A stretch of 64,000 nt of DNA. It comes from Caprimulgus europaeus. Lineage: Eukaryota; Chordata; Aves; Caprimulgiformes; Caprimulgidae. Positions within the stretch are counted from its first letter, which is position 1; every line of letters begins with the position of its first letter. The notes below the pieces were generated by a model that saw only the letters and a program-made list of their open reading frames with translations, did no database searches and had not been told where the DNA came from. The translations under genes and the position numbers were made by a program. The stretch spans positions 26,618,015 to 26,682,014 of the forward strand of contig OU015528.1 in NCBI GenBank assembly GCA_907165065.1, written 5' to 3'. Below, in pieces: positions 60,051 through 64,000 of the stretch.

Positions 60051-61134
60051 CTTTTAGGTTTTAGCATGTAGAGAATATGCATTGTTAACCTTTAAATCCT
60101 CTGTATAAACATTTCTCTGAGAGCTTGTAAAGCACCCCCCGCTGCGTTTCCTGGCTCTCCAGTTGATGGCATTCAGAAACACTGGTACTGGCGGGTGCTT
60201 TATTGTGCTTTCCCGGCCACCCCGCTGGGGTACAATGACAGATACCTCCTGTCAACGGCCAGATCCGGCCGCCCCAGCCTCGGACCACAGCGAAGGCGCC
60301 CCGGGCTCGGCCCAGCCCGGCCGGGTGACAAACGCTGGCTGCTGGAGTCTGAAATCCCGCGGCAGGAATAAACATTCTGGGAGAAGGGGCTCGGGGAGTG
60401 CCCACCGCCCTTCCCGAGCTCTCCTCATTGAGGAAGGAAAAAATAAAGACATACTTCGGCGAGGTCCGTGCTGCATCTCAGCTGCTGTCGGGGGGTGGTG
60501 GTGGTGCCTACCCCCTCCTCCCCAGTAACACAACGCGCTCGCAGCGGACAGCCCGAAAGAAGCCGCCGGGATGGCAGACCGGGGCCGCTCCCCGGACCGA
60601 GTCCCCGCTCGGGGCAAGAGAGCGGCCAGACGCAAACGCTTCGCTGAGGATAAGGGAGAAGACGGAGGCTGCCGGGAAGGGGCCAGTTGTCAGCCACTGA
60701 CAAGCAACAGCTGAGCTCCCGCATCTGGACTCTCTTTCAGACCGGCGGCCCCGGCCCCCGCTCCGTCGGGCGCACCGACCCGGCGCCGCGCCACCCACCT
60801 CCGACACCCGCCGCAGGGCTCGGCGGAACCGCCCCGCTCTCCCGAGCCCGCAACCCCCATCCGGCAACTCCGCGCAGGACGGTGCGACTCCAACGGCGCT
60901 GCCGAGCGCCGGCTCGAGGCTCGGGCGGCTCCTCACAGGCACGCCCTGGCGATGGGCACCCCGGGAGCGGCGCAGCACCCCCCGCCGCAGAGCGGGAAGT
61001 TGCGGGAAGGCTCCGCCGCCGCCGCCGCCAGTGGCACGGTCCCGGCTGCAGACGGCGCCCGCCAAACCCTCCGGGCATCCCGCCGCGTCGCTGCGGGCTG
61101 TCCGTCAGTCTTCCCCCTGGCAGCCGTCACTTAC

Positions 61135-61370
61135 CCTCCCCGCAGCGCGGCCGAGCGACGGCGACGTATTCCCGGCGGCGGGGTCCGTCACATCGACAGC
61201 GGCGGAGGCGGGTACACGGCTCTGCCCCGCCGAGTCAGCGCCGGCGAGAGACGCGCATCTTCGGCGGCGCCACGGAGAGGACCAACCGCCCGCCTGGATC
61301 CCCCTCTGCCGCCGGCAGCCTCCGCCGCCCCGCCGCGAGTGGCTAAGCCCCGCGCCCGCTCCCCGCCCTA
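61135..61370 (-). other. PRICKLE1: Probable PRICKLE1 untranslated exon 1 (5' end approximate)
   Basis: The 3' boundary is the donor GGGAGG|gtaagtga, a near-perfect U1 match in the minus direction. The 5' end is not visible. A start near 61,330-61,400 is inferred from CCAAT-box spacing. It is GC-rich and noncoding. It holds one short upstream ORF (61,235-61,258) and a minimal ATGTGA start-stop (61,188-61,193). Confidence 0.55.
61235..61258 (-). other. Upstream ORF in the putative exon 1 leader
   Basis: ATG is followed by six sense codons (RVSRRR) and TGA. It is relevant only if transcription starts above 61,258. Confidence 0.35.
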
Positions 61371-61485
61371 ATGGGGCTCCACCGCCCCGCGCCCGGGACG
61401 GCGACATGCGCGTTCCGCCGCGCCCATTGGCTGCCGCCCGCCAATCGCCGTCGGGCCCGGGCGGCCGGCGGCTCGGAAAATCGGC

Positions 61486-61512
61486 GGGGCGGGGCGCGAG
61501 GCGGGGCGGGGG
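61486..61512 (+). promoter_or_regulatory. GC-box cluster and predicted G-quadruplex
   Basis: Four G runs (4, 4, 4 and 5 bases) with loops of 1, 8 and 1 bases overlap tandem GGGGCGG-type Sp/KLF sites. Confidence 0.55.
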
Positions 61513-61959
61513 TTTGGTCTGGCCCCGCCCGTCGGCCCGTCGGAGGCGCGGGGCGGGTTAGCTGCAGCTCGAAGGCAACGGGAGAACAGCAAGAGTTGTG
61601 CAAAGTCCTTTTACCCCCAGTTCGGGAAGGCCGGGGAGCAGGCGGAGGACGGGGAGGCTCCCTGCTCCGCTTCCCCCGGTTGAACGGAGCTCTGAGGCCC
61701 ATTGCTGGCGCCTCGCCGCCCGCTCTCGCCCAGGGAGCAGGAGAGGGAAAATTAATTACGAACTTTTCTCATTGACCTGTGCGGAGGTGGGCGACGGAGC
61801 CCGCTCCCACTGTATTTGCGGCCCACGGTGTTGTCGGTGGGCTGCACGTACCCACCGGTTGGACCCGGGGCACTACTGGAGAGAACGGAGTGTGGGGCCA
61901 TCGCCCTCCTCCACCCTCAGCCATCGGCCCTCACCCTTGGTGCTCACCCTTGGCCCTTG

Positions 61960-64000
61960 CCATCGGCCCTTGCCTTCCCGGTGCATGGGGCCAGAAGCCA
62001 CCAGGCTTCGAAAATTTCCCTGAGGGGGTTGGCAGGGTTGGGCAGTTCCCAAAGCAAAGCAGCCCTGGTGTTAGTGTAAATAGGATGGCAAAACAAACAC
62101 AGTAGGCATTAAAGAGACATGGAAGTAGCCAGGTATACATTTAAATCCCTTCCCTTCTATTGTTATTGGCACTTTTGGTATCTGCTTAAGCTACTGGAGT
62201 TTGCAGCCCTTGTTTCCATTGCTCGCACCTCACACCCTTTAAGCAGCACGAGTTGAGCTCCTGGTTCTTTAGTGGTCTTGTAGTATTTAAATCCTCTATG
62301 AAAAAATCAAGAGAAGGATGAGTAAAGATAAAGGTCTTTAAGTTAAATGTTATATTTTTTTCTATAGATGCAAATTGCAAGGTGAGATAATTTTACCAGA
62401 GTTACTTCTAAGTGATCATAAACTCTCCCCACTTGGTGAAACAAATGAGTTTGGAACTGCGAAAGCTTAATACAAAGCTGAAATTTGGCAGGTTGTCTGG
62501 CAACGTCTCTCTTGATTCTTTCAACAAGGAATTATTTGAGGTTAGGAAATGGCAATTTTCCCTTCATGTTTTGAAGCACATTTGGTTTTCCTGTGTTAGC
62601 AGAGTTAAGTTTGTTATCTGGAATCCAATCTGGTCAAAATCATCTTTCTGTATCTGAAAAAATAAAAACATAGCACTCACAGGAAACAACTTCAGACTAC
62701 AACCCTAGGCTACAACTTTATTACAGGCAAGAGTGTTAAACCTACTTATCACCTCCGAAGGTTCAGCTGCAATTCTAACCCTGGATGCTCTACTCTGCCG
62801 TTTCCTTGCAGCCTGGATGTAGTATCATCATTGCATTGCTCAACACTTCCTTTTAAATCTTATCCAAGTCTGAAAATAAACACTTCCAGATTGCATCTGC
62901 ATGGGAGTTTTCAGAGAGAAAGCAAAGACACTTGTACAGGCAGGTGAAACCTCAGAAGAGGCAGCCTCTATCGCTCTTTCCATCAGAATGAATTTGGGTT
63001 TCTCCTGTAATTTGAGAAAAGAACCTAAAGATTAAGTAGAAGTATGAAAAAAATTAATACATTGTAAAGGCAATAGGAAGAAAAGGATGGCAAAGATGGC
63101 TAAAAGACTGCTTGTAGCAATCTGCTGCTACAGAGCTGTTTGTCCCTTGTCCCGTGTTCTTTCCTGTCACCTAGTCAAGCATTTCTATTGCACTTATCAC
63201 TAAGATCTAAATACGTTTAGACTGTGCTGGCAGCATTGCATGATTTCCATCATTTACCTCTTCCCACTTCAGGTTCCAAAAGCATAGGAAATAAGATTGC
63301 TTGGCTTTTAAATAACCTTGTCAAAGGTGTTTACAGTCATATATTAGCAGATTTGAATCTGGAATGAAAGAATTTATGGCCAATGCACTCTTTTAAGTTG
63401 TATATCTGTTTATCTGATCCTCACTTACAAATGCCTCTAATTAAGCTATAAACTCTTAGTTTCTACTTAACCATATGGGTAGCCTGGGAAGTTTGCTACA
63501 GTAATGGAATTTACCTCTTCCACAGCCACGTCTGCAATGCAAATGCAGTATAACTGCTTTAATAGTGTTACAATCTGCTCTGTTTTTCACAACATGCACA
63601 GAAATAAAGAACGTCCAACTTACTAACTGTAGTCCTGACAAAACAGTGCAGTCAGTTTTCTCTTCGGACCTGTGGGACTTGGTTTGTATCAGGGAGAAAA
63701 CACGCCCATAACCCTGCAAACAGTAGGAAATAAGACCAAAAACTACAACCTGCAAATGCAGGTACTGGGGAAGGGGCTATAATATTCTCCATATTATTTT
63801 TTTTTTTCACTTTTTGTGGGAGGTAATTGGCTCTTCTGTGTTTTTGTTTCATCCTACCCTCGGGTACTGTTTGCAGTTTTTAGTTGCATGCACTTTTTGT
63901 TCACTTGAAGTCTGGATAATTTGAGGATGGCATCTACTCTGCCACTGGAGTGGGTTGAGAGAGGGTATAAGAAAAACCTACGCATAAAAAAGCCCCAGAG
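61960..64000. other. Upstream intergenic flank, no gene seen
   Basis: Beyond the CpG island the sequence becomes AT-rich. A short imperfect repetition of catcggccc and ctcacccttgg lies at about 61,920-61,975. Short frames further right show no family resemblance. Confidence 0.6.

Larger units (their letters stand above)
5957..61134 (-). other. PRICKLE1: Probable PRICKLE1 5' intron (about 55 kb), from the distal promoter to the start exon
   Basis: It is bounded by a consensus donor GGGAGG|gtaagtga at 61,134 and the start-exon acceptor at 5957, both on the minus strand. No recognised coding exon falls between, and human PRICKLE1 also has distant untranslated 5' exons. The pairing of these two sites is inferred. 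Additional untranslated exons could lie inside, especially at the GC-rich islands near 11-12.9 kb and 49.5 kb. Confidence 0.6.
60240..61950. promoter_or_regulatory. PRICKLE1: Main CpG island, probable PRICKLE1 distal promoter (possibly bidirectional)
   Basis: This is the strongest CpG island in the window, densest at about 60,730-61,570. A CCAAT box lies on the minus strand at 61,426-61,430 and an opposed one on the plus strand at 61,441-61,445. GC boxes cluster at 61,486-61,512. No TATA box is evident. The minus-strand CCAAT box sits about 290 bp before a perfect minus-strand donor at 61,134, as expected for a short untranslated first exon. Long frames on both strands (for example 60,687-61,346 plus) are best explained by GC-rich composition. 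Confidence 0.7.

Noticed and set aside
60508..61561. Long overlapping frames (up to about 220 codons) on both strands in the distal CpG island
   Set aside because: They overlap in many frames at once, are dominated by Arg, Pro, Gly and Ala, and match no family. GC-rich DNA simply lacks stop codons.

Overview
The window looks like vertebrate nuclear DNA. It shows split exons with consensus GT/AG sites, long AT-rich introns, CpG islands and no operon structure. The protein, the compact coding exons and the near absence of recognisable SINE/LINE sequence suggest a sauropsid, most likely a bird. The species call is inference.

Only one protein-coding gene can be supported: PRICKLE1, a planar cell polarity protein with a PET domain and three LIM domains, on the minus strand. 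Six coding exons lie in 12..5908. They join without a frame break into 546 complete codons plus one base, covering the start codon, PET, LIM1-3 and the first part of the C-terminal half. The remaining C-terminal exon lies beyond position 1. The coding order runs from high to low coordinates: 5777..5908, 3440..3553, 2461..2598, 1765..1968, 1014..1200, 12..875.

Upstream of the start exon there is about 55 kb without recognisable coding sequence. It is best read as PRICKLE1 5' intron, running back to a strong CpG-island promoter at about 60.2-61.9 kb. That island has opposed CCAAT boxes, a GC-box/G-quadruplex cluster and a consensus minus-strand splice donor at 61,134, so it probably holds untranslated exon 1. 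A second large CpG island at 10.95-12.9 kb also carries minus-strand donors and could be an internal alternative promoter. Smaller GC-rich islands sit at 39.27-39.50 kb and 49.53-49.95 kb.

The rest of the intron is AT-rich with homopolymer tracts, a few inverted repeats (the best at 45,281-45,346), and patches whose composition suggests conserved noncoding elements (17.0-17.4, 26.0-26.45, 42.6-42.85 kb). One minus-strand stretch at 28.2-28.3 kb encodes a strikingly EGF-like cysteine pattern and may be a decayed or unrecognised exon. No RNA gene, CRISPR array or intact mobile element was recognised.
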